The notes under the pieces are model-generated. The model was not told the DNA's origin. It saw nothing but the letters and a program-made list of their open reading frames with translations, and searched no databases. From positions 93,741 through 157,740 of the forward strand of contig JAGYOW010000001.1 in assembly GCA_018399285.1 (NCBI GenBank): DNA of 64,000 nt, in the 5' to 3' direction. Origin of the DNA: Desulfotignum sp. Its GTDB lineage: Bacteria > Desulfobacterota > Desulfobacteria > Desulfobacterales > Desulfobacteraceae. Each line of letters opens with the position of its first letter. Position 1 is the stretch's first letter. Below, piece after piece: positions 16,601 through 26,116 of the stretch. The position numbers were made by a program, and so were the translations under genes.

Positions 16601-16715
16601 AGTAGGTTTTCCTTTCTTCAATTGTATTAAGGTTTGTCCAGGCAGGACAGGATCAATGGCTGATGGTGCAAAGATTGAGACCCTGTCATGAAGGCTTTGT
16701 ATGAATCAGAAGGGG

Positions 16716-16745
16716 AAAATATCATATCCGTGTATTGTAAGTCAA
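16716..16745 (-). promoter_or_regulatory. Putative ndk promoter
   Basis: Minus strand TTGACT, 18-bp spacer, TATTTT preceded by TGA (extended -10). Confidence 0.5.
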
Positions 16746-16773
16746 TATAAGGGCTGGTTCTTCAAAAGAATTG

Positions 16774-16802
16774 TTGACAATAAAAAATTAATGCACTATT
16801 AG
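16774..16802 (+). promoter_or_regulatory. Putative rho promoter
   Basis: Consensus TTGACA, 17-bp spacer, TATTAG. It implies a 5' leader of about 155 nt before the rho ATG. Confidence 0.62.
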
Positions 16803-16964
16803 TCAGGTGTTATTCAGATAATACCAGTCCATGGTCTGTTTTTTTCCATATTTTTTTATTCGAAAATTCCAGACATCAAAGACGTCCTGTAAAATCGACT
16901 GATCCTTGCCAGAAAATGAAATTATGCCGGAAAATGAAAAAAATAAAAAAATTCGGGAGCGCGA

Positions 16965-18212
16965 ATGAATCTTGTAGAACTCAATAAAATGAAAATCAGC
17001 GAGCTGACCAAGCTTGCAAAAGATAACAATATCAAAGGGATCGGCGGTCTAAAGAAACAGGAATTGATTTTTGCCCTGCTCCAGGCCAATATTGAAAAAA
17101 GCGGCCAGGTATATGGAGAGGGAACCCTTGAAATTCTTCCGGATGGATTCGGTTTTCTCAGGGCACCCGGCTATAATTATCTGCCCGGACCGGATGATAT
17201 TTATGTGTCTCCTTCCCAGATCCGGCGCTTTAATTTGAGAACCGGGGATACCATCTCCGGCCAGGTGAGGCAACCCAAAGATTCAGAACGGTATTTTGCC
17301 CTGCTCAAAGTGGAGGCAGTCAACTTTCAGAGCCCGGAAGTGGCGGCTGAGACGATTTTATTTGACAACCTGCTGCCGCTTTATCCGGAACGAAAGATGA
17401 ATCTGGAGGCGGAATCCGACAACTATTCCATGCGGATCATCGATCTGATGTCACCCATCGGTTTCGGACAAAGAGGGTTGATTGTTTCGCCCCCTAAAGC
17501 CGGAAAAACCATGCTGCTCCAGAACATTGCCAATTCCATGATCAAATCCCATAAAAGCATTGTGCCCATGATACTGCTGATTGACGAGCGTCCTGAAGAG
17601 GTCACGGACATGACCCGGTCTGTGGATGCGGAAGTGATCAGTTCCACGTTTGACGAGCCGGCGGAGCGACATGTGCAGGTGGCTGAGATGGTCATTGAAA
17701 AAGCCAAGCGGATCGTGGAGCAGGGTCATGATGTGGTGATTCTTCTGGATTCCATCACCCGGCTGGCCCGGGCCTACAATGCGGTGATGCCGCCGTCCGG
17801 AAAAATTTTATCCGGTGGTGTGGATTCCAACGCCCTGGACCGGCCCAAACGGTTTTTCGGGGCCGCCCGGAATATCGAGGACGGCGGCAGCCTGACCATT
17901 ATCGCCACAGCCCTGGTGGAAACCGGCAGCCGCATGGATGAGGTGATCTTTGAAGAGTTCAAGGGCACCGGCAACATGGAGCTGGTTTTGGACAGAAAGC
18001 TGGCGGATAAACGCGTGTTCCCGGCCATTGATATCAACCGGTCCGGCACCCGGAAAGAGGAACTGCTCCTGGATCCCATGACTTTGAACCGGGTCTGGAT
18101 TTTGAGAAAATTGCTGTCCAGTTTAAATTCTGTGGACAGTATGCAGTTTTTACTTGAAAAAATGCAGGGAACAAAGGATAATAAAGAGTTTCTTGAATTG
18201 ATGAATTCATGA
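16965..18212 (+). CDS. rho: Transcription termination factor Rho
   Basis: Hexameric RNA-dependent ATPase that ends untranslated transcripts. The 415 aa are of usual length. The N-terminal Rho-N helices cover about 1-45 ([30 protein letters not shown]), and the RNA-binding cold-shock-like domain about 50-115 with GFGFLR. The ATPase core has Walker [13 protein letters not shown] near 175-186, [11 protein letters not shown], Walker [16 protein letters not shown] (Q-loop side), GGVDSNAL, and the R-loop region [19 protein letters not shown]. No insert is present between the N-terminal subdomains, unlike high-GC actinobacterial Rho. It leads the rho-rpmE-prfA-prmC cluster. Confidence 0.98.
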   Translation: MNLVELNKMKISELTKLAKDNNIKGIGGLKKQELIFALLQANIEKSGQVYGEGTLEILPDGFGFLRAPGYNYLPGPDDIYVSPSQIRRFNLRTGDTISGQVRQPKDSERYFALLKVEAVNFQSPEVAAETILFDNLLPLYPERKMNLEAESDNYSMRIIDLMSPIGFGQRGLIVSPPKAGKTMLLQNIANSMIKSHKSIVPMILLIDERPEEVTDMTRSVDAEVISSTFDEPAERHVQVAEMVIEKAKRIVEQGHDVVILLDSITRLARAYNAVMPPSGKILSGGVDSNALDRPKRFFGAARNIEDGGSLTIIATALVETGSRMDEVIFEEFKGTGNMELVLDRKLADKRVFPAIDINRSGTRKEELLLDPMTLNRVWILRKLLSSLNSVDSMQFLLEKMQGTKDNKEFLELMNS

Positions 18213-18279
18213 ACGTAAATTTTTTATGAATCAGCTGCTGGATTTAACAGGCAGATGCACCAAGGAGTGATAGGAAAAA

Positions 18280-18498
18280 ATGAAAAAAGACATTCATCCC
18301 AAATATGCAAGAACGACCGCTGCCTGTGCATGCGGTGCCACCTTTGATGTGGGTTCCACCCGCGAGGCCATCAAGGTGGAAATCTGTTCACAGTGTCATC
18401 CGTTTTTTACCGGAAAACAGAAACTGGTGGACTCTGCCGGCCGTATTGACCGGTTTAAAAGAAAATATGCCAACTTTGATGCAAGCAAACTGGTATAA
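18280..18498 (+). CDS. rpmE: 50S ribosomal protein L31, zinc-binding type
   Basis: A large-subunit protein near the central protuberance. The 72-aa sequence starts MKKDIHPKY and carries four cysteines in the C+ arrangement (CAC near 16-18 and CSQC near 37-40), so it should bind zinc and differs from the zinc-free RpmE2 form. GGAGTGATAGG upstream gives the ribosome site. It lies between rho and prfA, a common bacterial order. Confidence 0.97.
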   Translation: MKKDIHPKYARTTAACACGATFDVGSTREAIKVEICSQCHPFFTGKQKLVDSAGRIDRFKRKYANFDASKLV

Positions 18499-18520
18499 TT
18501 TTAAATCATTGATATTTTAC

Positions 18521-18550
18521 AAAAGGGGGTCTGCTACAGACACCCCTTTT
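18521..18550 (+). terminator. Hairpin between rpmE and prfA, possible attenuating terminator
   Basis: AAAAGGGG and GTCTG pair with CAGAC and CCCCTTTT, with a single bulged A and a CTA loop; it is followed by GGATTTTTGC. The T run is short, so partial read-through into prfA is likely. Confidence 0.5.
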
Positions 18551-18563
18551 GGATTTTTGCATC

Positions 18564-19637
18564 ATGATTGAAAAATTAAAAGGCATAGAAGAACGGTATG
18601 TCAAGCTGGAGCACCTGCTGAGTGACCCGGAGGTGATCAAAGACCAGACCAAATACCAGAAATACGTCAAGGAGCACGGAGAACTCAATCGGATTGTTCC
18701 GGTGTTCCGGACCTATGAACAGGTTCAGTCTCAACTGGAAGAAGCACAGGATCTGTTGAAAGATCCGGATGCAGAGATTCGCGGGATGGCCAGAGACGAG
18801 ATCGTCAGTCTGGAAAAACAGGCTGAAACGCTGATATCCAAACTCAATGTGCTGCTCATGCCCAGAGATCCAAGAGATGACAAAAACGTGATCCTGGAGA
18901 TCCGGGCCGGCACGGGCGGAGAAGAAGCCGGTATTTTTGCCGGCGATCTTTTCAGAATGTACTCCCGGTATGCGGAGAACAAAAACTGGACCGTCGAGGT
19001 GATTGAAAAAAATGATTCCAGTGCCGGGGGATTCAAGGAAATCGTTTCTTTGATCCAGGGGAAAGGGGTTTTTGGCGCGTTCAAGTATGAAAGCGGCACC
19101 CATCGGGTGCAGCGGGTGCCGGAAACCGAAACCCAGGGCCGGATCCACACGTCTGCTGTCACCGTGGCCGTATTGCCCGAGGCCGAAGATATCGACATTG
19201 AAATCAATCCGGCAGATATCAAAGTGGATGTGTTCCGGGCGTCCGGACCTGGGGGACAGTCGGTGAATACCACGGATTCCGCTGTTCGGGTCACCCATGT
19301 TCCCACGGGGGTGGTGGCCACGTGCCAGGATGAAAAATCTCAGCATAAAAACAAGGCCAAAGCCCTGGGCGTGTTGAAATCCCGAATCCTGGACGCCAGG
19401 ATGAGAGAAGAAGATGCCAAACGGGCCGCTGACCGCAAAGGCCAGGTGGGTACCGGAGACCGGAGCGGTCGTATCCGGACCTACAACTTTCCCCAGGGCA
19501 GAATGACCGATCATCGTATCGGGCTGACCCTGTATAAACTGGACAGTATCATGGAAGGCGATATCCAGACCATTATCGATGAATTGAAAACCGTTCATCA
19601 AGCCCGGGCGCTGCAGGAAAACCACACCTTTGCATAA
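18564..19637 (+). CDS. prfA: Peptide chain release factor 1
   Basis: Recognises UAA/UAG and triggers peptide release. The 357 aa include an N-terminal helical domain (to about 100), [16 protein letters not shown], the stop-codon tripeptide region [19 protein letters not shown], where PET matches the P-x-T anticodon mimic of RF1 rather than RF2's SPF, and the catalytic GPGGQSVN near 230. The start at 18564 (MIEKLKG) fits the family start better than the upstream ATG at 18549, which lies in the hairpin. Its stop overlaps prmC (TAATG), so methylase and substrate are coupled. Confidence 0.97.
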   Translation: MIEKLKGIEERYVKLEHLLSDPEVIKDQTKYQKYVKEHGELNRIVPVFRTYEQVQSQLEEAQDLLKDPDAEIRGMARDEIVSLEKQAETLISKLNVLLMPRDPRDDKNVILEIRAGTGGEEAGIFAGDLFRMYSRYAENKNWTVEVIEKNDSSAGGFKEIVSLIQGKGVFGAFKYESGTHRVQRVPETETQGRIHTSAVTVAVLPEAEDIDIEINPADIKVDVFRASGPGGQSVNTTDSAVRVTHVPTGVVATCQDEKSQHKNKAKALGVLKSRILDARMREEDAKRAADRKGQVGTGDRSGRIRTYNFPQGRMTDHRIGLTLYKLDSIMEGDIQTIIDELKTVHQARALQENHTFA

Positions 19638-20506
19638 TGGACTGGACTGTATTCAAACTGATCTCCTGGACGGAAACCTATTTTACCCGGCACCGGATCG
19701 ACAGTCCCCGCCTGACCGCTGAAATTCTGCTGGGATTCTGTTTAGGTGTCCGACGTCTGGATCTGTATCTTCAGCATGACCGGCCTCTGGAAAAACAGGA
19801 ACTGGCCCGGTTCAAAACATTGATTCAGCGTCGGAAAAACCATGAGCCGGTGGCTTATATCACCGGAGAAAAAGGATTTTTCGAGTCCAGTTTTCAGGTG
19901 GGTCCGGGCGTACTCATCCCCCGGCCGGACACTGAAACCCTGGTGACAACCACATTGTCGGTTCTGGATGAAACTTTCCGAAAACAGCAAAAGATCCTGG
20001 AACTGGGAGTGGGCTCCGGCGCCATTGTCATCTCTCTGGCAAAGGCCCACCCGGAACATCTTTTTTTTGCCGGCGATATTTCCCGGATCGCACTGGAAGC
20101 GGCCCGGAAAAACGCGGCCCGGGAAAATGAGATCGGAACGATTCATTTTTTCAACGGATCCTGGTTTGCGCCGCTGGCCACCGGCCCTTTTTTTGATGTC
20201 ATTGTCTCGAACCCGCCGTATATTCCCACCGAAGATATTTTTGGCCTGGCCCCTGAAATCAGGGATCATGAACCAAGGTCAGCCCTTGACGGCGGACATG
20301 ACGGGTTAACATGTATCCGTGAAATAGTGACCCATGCCGGCGATTTTCTGGTGCCCGGGGGACAGCTTCTTCTGGAAATGGGGTTTGACCAGAAAGCTGA
20401 TGTCACGGCCCTGGTAAAAGCATGCTCCCAGTTTGATCAAATAAATATTGTTCAGGATCTGGCCGGTCAAAATCGGGTGGCACAAATTAAAAAAAAAATT
20501 GATTAA
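19637..20506 (+). CDS. prmC: Release factor glutamine methyltransferase PrmC
   Basis: Methylates the Gln of the GGQ motif of RF1/RF2 using S-adenosylmethionine. The 289 aa show an N-terminal helical cap (to about 85), YITGEKGFFESSFQVGPGVLIPRPDTETL, the SAM site LELGVGSGAIVISLA near 116-130, and the catalytic NPPYIPTEDI near 190-199. It begins one base before the end of the prfA stop codon. It is the last gene of the rho cluster and is followed by a poly-T tract before the rpsB promoter. Confidence 0.96.
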   Translation: MDWTVFKLISWTETYFTRHRIDSPRLTAEILLGFCLGVRRLDLYLQHDRPLEKQELARFKTLIQRRKNHEPVAYITGEKGFFESSFQVGPGVLIPRPDTETLVTTTLSVLDETFRKQQKILELGVGSGAIVISLAKAHPEHLFFAGDISRIALEAARKNAARENEIGTIHFFNGSWFAPLATGPFFDVIVSNPPYIPTEDIFGLAPEIRDHEPRSALDGGHDGLTCIREIVTHAGDFLVPGGQLLLEMGFDQKADVTALVKACSQFDQINIVQDLAGQNRVAQIKKKID

Positions 20507-20517
20507 CTTTTTTTTTT

Positions 20518-20545
20518 TTGATATAGATGTAAGGATTTTTATTAG
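20518..20545 (+). promoter_or_regulatory. Putative rpsB promoter
   Basis: TTGATA, 16-bp spacer, TATTAG. The leader to rpsB would be about 110 nt, long enough for S2 autoregulation. Predicted only. Confidence 0.45.
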
Positions 20546-20662
20546 AAGCGTTTAACACACACATTCATGGACCCGGAGTCCGGTGCTTTTTCATAAAGTC
20601 GATTTCCGGGGATGAAATGGATGAAGGATTTACAAAACCATTTAGATTGATTTGGAGAACCA

Positions 20663-21520
20663 ATGGCCTACATTACCATCAGAGAATTGCTGGAAGCCGG
20701 TGTTCATTTCGGACACCAGACAAAACGCTGGAACCCCAAGATGAAAAAATATATCTTCGGGGCCAGAAACGGGATCTACATTATCGACCTTCAGCAGACC
20801 GTGAAACTGTTCAAAGAAGCCCATGATTTCATCAAAGGCATTGCAGCGGAAGGAAAGGATGTCCTGTTTGTGGGAACCAAAAAACAGGCGTCCGAAGCCC
20901 TGTATGAAGAAGCCAACCGGGCTGAGATGTTTTATGTGGAAAACCGGTGGCTGGGCGGCATGCTGACCAACTTTCAGACCATCAAGAACAATATCAACCG
21001 GTACCATTTTCTCAATTCCATTGAAAATGACGGGACCCTTGAAAATTATCCCAAAAAAGAGCAGTCAAAAATGCTCAAGGAAAAAGAGAAACTGGAATTT
21101 GCCATCGGCGGTATCAGCCATATGAAACGGCTGCCCTCCGCCATTTTCATCATTGATCCCAAAAATGAGGCCATTGCCGTCAAAGAGGGCAAACGCCTGG
21201 GCATTCCCATTGTGGCAGTCGTGGATACCAACTGCGATCCGGATGACATTGATTATGTGATCCCCGGCAATGACGATGCCATCCGGTCGATCCGGCTGTT
21301 TACTTCCCGGATTGCCGATGCCTGCATTGAAGGCCGTCAGATCTATGAAGAAAAAATGCAGGCCCAGGCAGATGGTGATCAGGAAAAAGAGATGGATAAA
21401 GGGGATCAGAAAGTGGCCATTGAAGTGGTATCAGACGGTACTGACGGCCCTGTTGTGGAAAAAATCAAACGCAAAACCACACCTGCTGAACCGGCAGAAG
21501 AATCGATTGAAACTGAATAA
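20663..21520 (+). CDS. rpsB: 30S ribosomal protein S2
   Basis: A small-subunit protein. The core signatures are [24 protein letters not shown] at 4-27, [15 protein letters not shown] near 94-108, and [31 protein letters not shown] near 180-210. At 285 aa it is about 40 residues longer than E. coli S2. The additional C-terminus is acidic and lysine-rich ([26 protein letters not shown]), a variable tail seen in many bacteria. GGAGAACC precedes the ATG. It leads rpsB-tsf-pyrH-frr. Confidence 0.98.
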   Translation: MAYITIRELLEAGVHFGHQTKRWNPKMKKYIFGARNGIYIIDLQQTVKLFKEAHDFIKGIAAEGKDVLFVGTKKQASEALYEEANRAEMFYVENRWLGGMLTNFQTIKNNINRYHFLNSIENDGTLENYPKKEQSKMLKEKEKLEFAIGGISHMKRLPSAIFIIDPKNEAIAVKEGKRLGIPIVAVVDTNCDPDDIDYVIPGNDDAIRSIRLFTSRIADACIEGRQIYEEKMQAQADGDQEKEMDKGDQKVAIEVVSDGTDGPVVEKIKRKTTPAEPAEESIETE

Positions 21521-21546
21521 CGACATTTTAATAGGAGCATAATAAT

Positions 21547-22143
21547 ATGGCTGAGATTTCCGCAGCAATGGTAAAAGAACTGCGCGAAGCAACCGGGTCG
21601 GGCATCATGGATTGTAAACGGGTGCTGGCCGAAGCAGACGGCAATATGGAAAAAGCCTTCGATCTGCTGCGCAAAAAAGGGCTGGCCAAAGCAGCCAAGC
21701 GGGCGGGTCGATCCACGTCAGAAGGCATTGTTTATTCTTATATTCATACCGGTGCCAAACTGGGCGTGCTGGTGGAAGTGAATTGTGAATCCGATTTTGT
21801 GGCCAAAACCGATGATTTTATCGAATTTGCCAAAAACATTGCCATGCACATCGCTGCTGCCAATCCTGCCGGGCTGACACCGGATGATGTGGATCAAAGC
21901 GTGGTGGAAAAAGAACGCGAAATTTTCAGGGCCCAGATGCTTGAAGAAGGTAAACCCGAAAACATCATCGACAAGATTGTGGACGGCAAGGTGGAAAAAT
22001 TCTACAAGGAAGTCTGCCTTTTGAGTCAGCAGTATGTCAAGGACCCCCAGAAAACCATTGAAGAATTCCTCAAGGAAACCATCGGCAAGATCGGTGAAAA
22101 TATCCAGATCAGACGCTTTGCACGGTTCCAGATAGGAGCGTAA
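21547..22143 (+). CDS. tsf: Elongation factor Ts
   Basis: Nucleotide exchange factor for EF-Tu. At 198 aa it is the short form, lacking the second subdomain found in the E. coli protein (about 283 aa). It has the N-terminal UBA-like helices (MVKELREATGSGIMDCKRVLAEADGNMEKAFDLLRKKG, 9-46), where the TGSGIMDCK motif contacts EF-Tu, then VEVNCESDFVAKTDDF near 79-94 and a final helical part. AGGAG precedes the ATG. pyrH begins 4 nt after its stop, with its ribosome site inside the tsf end. Confidence 0.97.
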   Translation: MAEISAAMVKELREATGSGIMDCKRVLAEADGNMEKAFDLLRKKGLAKAAKRAGRSTSEGIVYSYIHTGAKLGVLVEVNCESDFVAKTDDFIEFAKNIAMHIAAANPAGLTPDDVDQSVVEKEREIFRAQMLEEGKPENIIDKIVDGKVEKFYKEVCLLSQQYVKDPQKTIEEFLKETIGKIGENIQIRRFARFQIGA

Positions 22144-22146
22144 CTG

Positions 22147-22847
<701 letters not shown>

Positions 22848-22859
22848 AAAGGTGACCAT

Positions 22860-23413
22860 ATGACTGATGAGAAGTGTCGAAGAAACCAGGGACCGGATGG
22901 GAAAAACAGAGAAAGCTCTTGTCAAGGAGATGGGAAGGGTAATGACTGGGAGTGTCCCAGTCCAGTTGACAGGTGAAAGTGGATATTACGGCACCCAGAC
23001 CCCGTTGCCCCAGATGCTTCTGCCGCATCCATTCTGAAAGTCGCCGATAAACGTAAGCCGTGGATATCAGCGTGACTCAACGGTGGAAAAAGTTATCAAA
23101 GCTGCACCTGGTCGACACCTCCGGCTGATTGTAAACTGGATCCGACTTCCATGTCTCCTGGATTTTCAGAGGATGCAGAAAGAGATCGCCGCGCGCCAAA
23201 AATGTGTCCAAAATATGTGAAGATTACAAGGTAGCGGTTCGCAATATCCGTCGGGATTCCAATGACATGCTCAAGGAACTTCAAAAGGACGGGGAAATTT
23301 CCGAAGATGACAGCTTCAAGGGGCAAAAACAGGTTCAGGACCTGACCGACGAGTATATCCAGCGACTGGACGATATTTTTGCTGAAAAAGAAAAGGAAAT
23401 CCTTGAAATCTGA
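22860..23413 (+). pseudogene. frr: Ribosome recycling factor, interrupted by several indels (probably sequence error)
   Basis: Splits post-termination ribosomes together with EF-G. The start at 22860 follows AAAGGTG. Recognisable pieces in different frames: ETRDRMGKTEKALVKEMGRV near the N-terminus, YGTQTPLPQM, VEKVIKAA, RRKEIAA-type sequence near 23180, and a clean C-terminus from about 23200 to the stop (VSKICEDYKVAVRNIRRDSNDMLKELQKDGEISEDD). The broken section is 22870-23200; the last 70 codons are normal. It shares its damage with pyrH immediately upstream, and the downstream uppS is intact. Confidence 0.85.
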
Positions 23414-24173
23414 TGAAGGGCAGGTCCATGGTCTGGATTCTGCCAGATTGCCGAAACATGTGGCGGTTATCATGGACGGCAACGGCCGGTGGGCCAAAAA
23501 ACGATGGTTGAACCGGGTCAAAGGCCATGAAAAAGGCTCTCAGACGGTCAGAACCATTGTAGAGTCCTGCCGGAAATTACAGATTCCTTTTTTGACCTTA
23601 TATGCATTTTCCACTGAAAACTGGTCCAGACCTCATTCCGAGGTGTCGGCACTCATGCACCTGTTAAAGCAATTTCTGGTGTCTGAGCGCAATGAGCTGA
23701 TAGAAAAAGGGATCTGCCTGAAAGTGCTGGGCCAGTTGGAAAAACTGCCGGAAGATGTTCGGGCCCAGGCCCGGGAGACTATGGCAGCCACTGGCAAAAA
23801 TACACAAATGACCTTGAACCTGGCTTTGAGTTATGGCAGTCGCCAGGAAATTACCGATGCAGTTCACGCTCTGGCAAAAAAAGTGGAAACCGGTGAACTG
23901 GCAGTAGATGACATCAGTGAGCAAACGATATCGAATCATCTGTATACTGCCGACATGCCGGATCCGGATCTGGTCATCAGGACCTCCGGGGAGTTCCGAC
24001 TATCCAATTTCCTGCTCTGGCAGTCCGCGTATGCGGAAATTTTCATTACGCCCACCCTGTGGCCGGATTTTACCCAGGCGGAATTTCTCGATATCTTAAC
24101 CCATTATCAGAAAAGGGACCGACGGTTCGGTAACGTTGAATGCAACATGCCCAGCGATGGATTACCACTTTAA
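23403..24173 (+). CDS. uppS: Isoprenyl (undecaprenyl) diphosphate synthase
   Basis: cis-Prenyltransferase making the C55 lipid carrier for cell-wall glycans. The catalytic P-loop-like motif HVAVIMDGNGRWAKKR lies at about 19-34, with the Mg-binding Asp of MDGNGRW. It is followed by RVKGHEKG, FLTLYAFSTENWSRP and the C-terminal RTSGEFRLSNFLLWQSAYAE and FTPTLWPDF-like ITPTLWPDF. A TTG at 23403 overlapping the frr end is chosen because AAGGA lies 7 nt upstream; an alternative TTG is at 23379. The coding end overlaps cdsA by 34 nt. Confidence 0.95.
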   Translation: MKSDEGQVHGLDSARLPKHVAVIMDGNGRWAKKRWLNRVKGHEKGSQTVRTIVESCRKLQIPFLTLYAFSTENWSRPHSEVSALMHLLKQFLVSERNELIEKGICLKVLGQLEKLPEDVRAQARETMAATGKNTQMTLNLALSYGSRQEITDAVHALAKKVETGELAVDDISEQTISNHLYTADMPDPDLVIRTSGEFRLSNFLLWQSAYAEIFITPTLWPDFTQAEFLDILTHYQKRDRRFGNVECNMPSDGLPL

Positions 24174-24958
24174 TACTGGCGCCTTTGATCATTTGGATTC
24201 TGATCAAAGGCACACCCATAATTTTGTCCGCCCTGGTTTCCACCGTGGCTGTTTCTGCTATCCGGGAATATCTGCGCATTGTTTTCAGATCTGATAACCA
24301 TACCGTGCCATGGATGATTTCCGGGTTATCCTATCTGACCTGTATCTTTCTGGTGACTGCCGCCGCCGTTGGCTCGTGGCCGGCAATGATTCTTGTGTTG
24401 ATCCTGAACCTGATTTTTCTGTCCGCCTTTGTCCTGTTCCGGTTCCCGGCAGGCAAAGATCTGTTTGATACCATCGCCCGGCAGGCTTTAGGGATCATGT
24501 ATGTTCCCTTGTCCCTGTCTTTGCTGCTGTTTGTAAGAAATATGGAGCACGGCGCGCTCTGGGTTTTCTGGCTGTTGATTGTCTGTTTCATGAATGATAC
24601 CGGTGCCTTTTACACGGGTACGTTTTTTGGAAAACGCAAACTGGCACCCCGGATCAGCCCTAAAAAAACCCTGGAGGGATCGGCCGGCGGTATTGGTGCA
24701 TCCATGACAGCCGGCCTGATTTTTTCTGTGCTGTTTTTCGGTTCACCCGGGCTGGCTTTATTGACACTTCCCTGTTCCTTTCTCATTGCCGTGGCCGGGC
24801 AGGTGGGGGACCTGTTTGAATCCGCTTTAAAGCGGGCGTCCTCGGTCAAGGATTCCGGCCGGATTCTGCCGGGCCATGGGGGGATGCTGGACCGGATTGA
24901 CGGATTGCTGTTCGCCATTCCCGTGCTCTACGCATATCTGCTGGCGGTGGGGATATGA
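24140..24958 (+). CDS. cdsA: Phosphatidate cytidylyltransferase
   Basis: Makes CDP-diacylglycerol from phosphatidic acid and CTP at the inner membrane. The 272 aa form about seven or eight membrane helices. The CDS signature is at the C-terminus (SALKRASSVKDSGRILPGHGGMLDRIDGLLFAIP, about 228-262), including the Asp residues for metal binding. A conserved NDTGAFYTG and RISPKKTLEGSAGG pair lies near 153-182. It overlaps uppS at its start and dxr at its stop (ATGA), so it is tightly coupled. Confidence 0.96.
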   Translation: MQHAQRWITTLILAPLIIWILIKGTPIILSALVSTVAVSAIREYLRIVFRSDNHTVPWMISGLSYLTCIFLVTAAAVGSWPAMILVLILNLIFLSAFVLFRFPAGKDLFDTIARQALGIMYVPLSLSLLLFVRNMEHGALWVFWLLIVCFMNDTGAFYTGTFFGKRKLAPRISPKKTLEGSAGGIGASMTAGLIFSVLFFGSPGLALLTLPCSFLIAVAGQVGDLFESALKRASSVKDSGRILPGHGGMLDRIDGLLFAIPVLYAYLLAVGI

Positions 24959-26106
24959 AGCACCTGTCCATTTTAGGGGCGACCGGTTCCATCGGTACGT
25001 CTGCCCTTGAAATTGTCCGCATGCATCCGGACCGGTTTCAGGTAAAGGCGTTGACCGCTGCCAATAATCTGCCGCTGTTGAGCCGTCAGATCCAGCAATT
25101 TATGCCGGATATGGTTGCGGTGCTGGATGAGGCCAAGGCCCGGGAACTGGCTGAAATGCTGACGCCGGGTGTCCGGCCTGAGATTCTGTCCGGACCTTCT
25201 GGATATGCGGCTGCAGCTGCCTGGGAAGGAGTGGATACCGTGGTGCTGGCCATGGTGGGGGCCGCAGGTTTGAAATGGCGCTGGCCGCCATTGAGGCTGG
25301 AAAAGACATTACCCTTGGCCCTTAAGGGAAACCTGGTGATGGCCGGTGATATTGTTATGGCCAAAGCCCGGGAAAAAAACGTGACCGTGCTGCCTGTGGA
25401 CAGTGAGCATTCCGCCATGTTTCAATGTATGCTGGGTAATCAGGGCAAAGATGTGAAACAGCTTTTTCTCACTGCATCCGGCGGGCCTTTTAGAAATACC
25501 CTGAAATCGGATTTTTCCGGCATTACCAGAGAAGACGCGTTGAACCATCCCAACTGGTCCATGGGCGACAAGATCTCCATTGATTCAGCCACACTCATGA
25601 ACAAGGGACTGGAACTCATTGAAGCCGTGCACCTGTTCGGTATTTCCCATCAAAATATTCAGGTGGTGATCCATCCCCAGAGCATTGTCCATTCCATGGT
25701 CGGATTTGTCGATGGATCTGTCATGGCCCAGATGGGGGTGCCGGACATGAAACAGGCCATTTCTTTTGCCCTGTCATTTCCGGACCGTCTGAATACAGGC
25801 CTGTCCTTTCCGGATTTTACAGCCCTTGGCTCTCTGACCTTTTGCGCCCCGGATCCTGATCGGTTTCCATCTCTATCATTTGCGCGGGCAGCGTGCGAAA
25901 AAAAAGGGACCCTGCCTGCAGTGATGAATGCCGCCAATGAAGTGGCGGTTCAGGCATTCCTTGACCGGTGCATCCGGTTTTCCGATATCTTCAACCTTGT
26001 TTCCACCACCATGGCAGCCCATACCTGCATTGACAATCCAGATCTTTCAGGTATTATTGAGGCCGATCGCTGGGCCAGGGAAAAAGCCGGTTCCCTTATA
26101 AAATAG
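24955..26106 (+). CDS. dxr: 1-deoxy-D-xylulose 5-phosphate reductoisomerase
   Basis: Converts DXP to MEP with NADPH, the committed step of isoprenoid synthesis. The 383-aa product has the NADPH motif LGATGSIGTSALEIV at 5-19, ALKGNLVMAG near 121, PVDSEHSAMFQC near 147, TASGGPF and DSATLMNKGLELIEA, and the C-terminal domain PAVMNAANEVAVQAFL. Residues about 105-119 (KWRWPPLRLEKTLP) are abnormal. The next frame reads MALAAIEAGKDIT there, the expected family sequence, so one base is probably missing near 25270-25275 and one extra near 25314-25318. The rest is clean. It lies between cdsA and rseP. Confidence 0.94.
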   Translation: MKHLSILGATGSIGTSALEIVRMHPDRFQVKALTAANNLPLLSRQIQQFMPDMVAVLDEAKARELAEMLTPGVRPEILSGPSGYAAAAAWEGVDTVVLAMVGAAGLKWRWPPLRLEKTLPLALKGNLVMAGDIVMAKAREKNVTVLPVDSEHSAMFQCMLGNQGKDVKQLFLTASGGPFRNTLKSDFSGITREDALNHPNWSMGDKISIDSATLMNKGLELIEAVHLFGISHQNIQVVIHPQSIVHSMVGFVDGSVMAQMGVPDMKQAISFALSFPDRLNTGLSFPDFTALGSLTFCAPDPDRFPSLSFARAACEKKGTLPAVMNAANEVAVQAFLDRCIRFSDIFNLVSTTMAAHTCIDNPDLSGIIEADRWAREKAGSLIK

Positions 26107-26116
26107 AGAGGTAAAC

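Larger units (their letters stand above)
16601..16964. other. Intergenic region between divergent ndk and rho
   Basis: 364 bp without a credible gene. It holds two divergent promoters (16716-16745 minus, 16774-16802 plus), a 110-nt ndk leader and a 155-nt rho leader that is A/T rich, with poly-T runs at about 16839-16858 and poly-A runs close to the rho start. Long, unstructured, autoregulated leaders are usual for rho. Confidence 0.6.

Noticed and set aside
18576..19625. 349-aa minus-strand open frame opposite prfA
   Set aside because: Shadow frame; prfA is complete and clearly coding.
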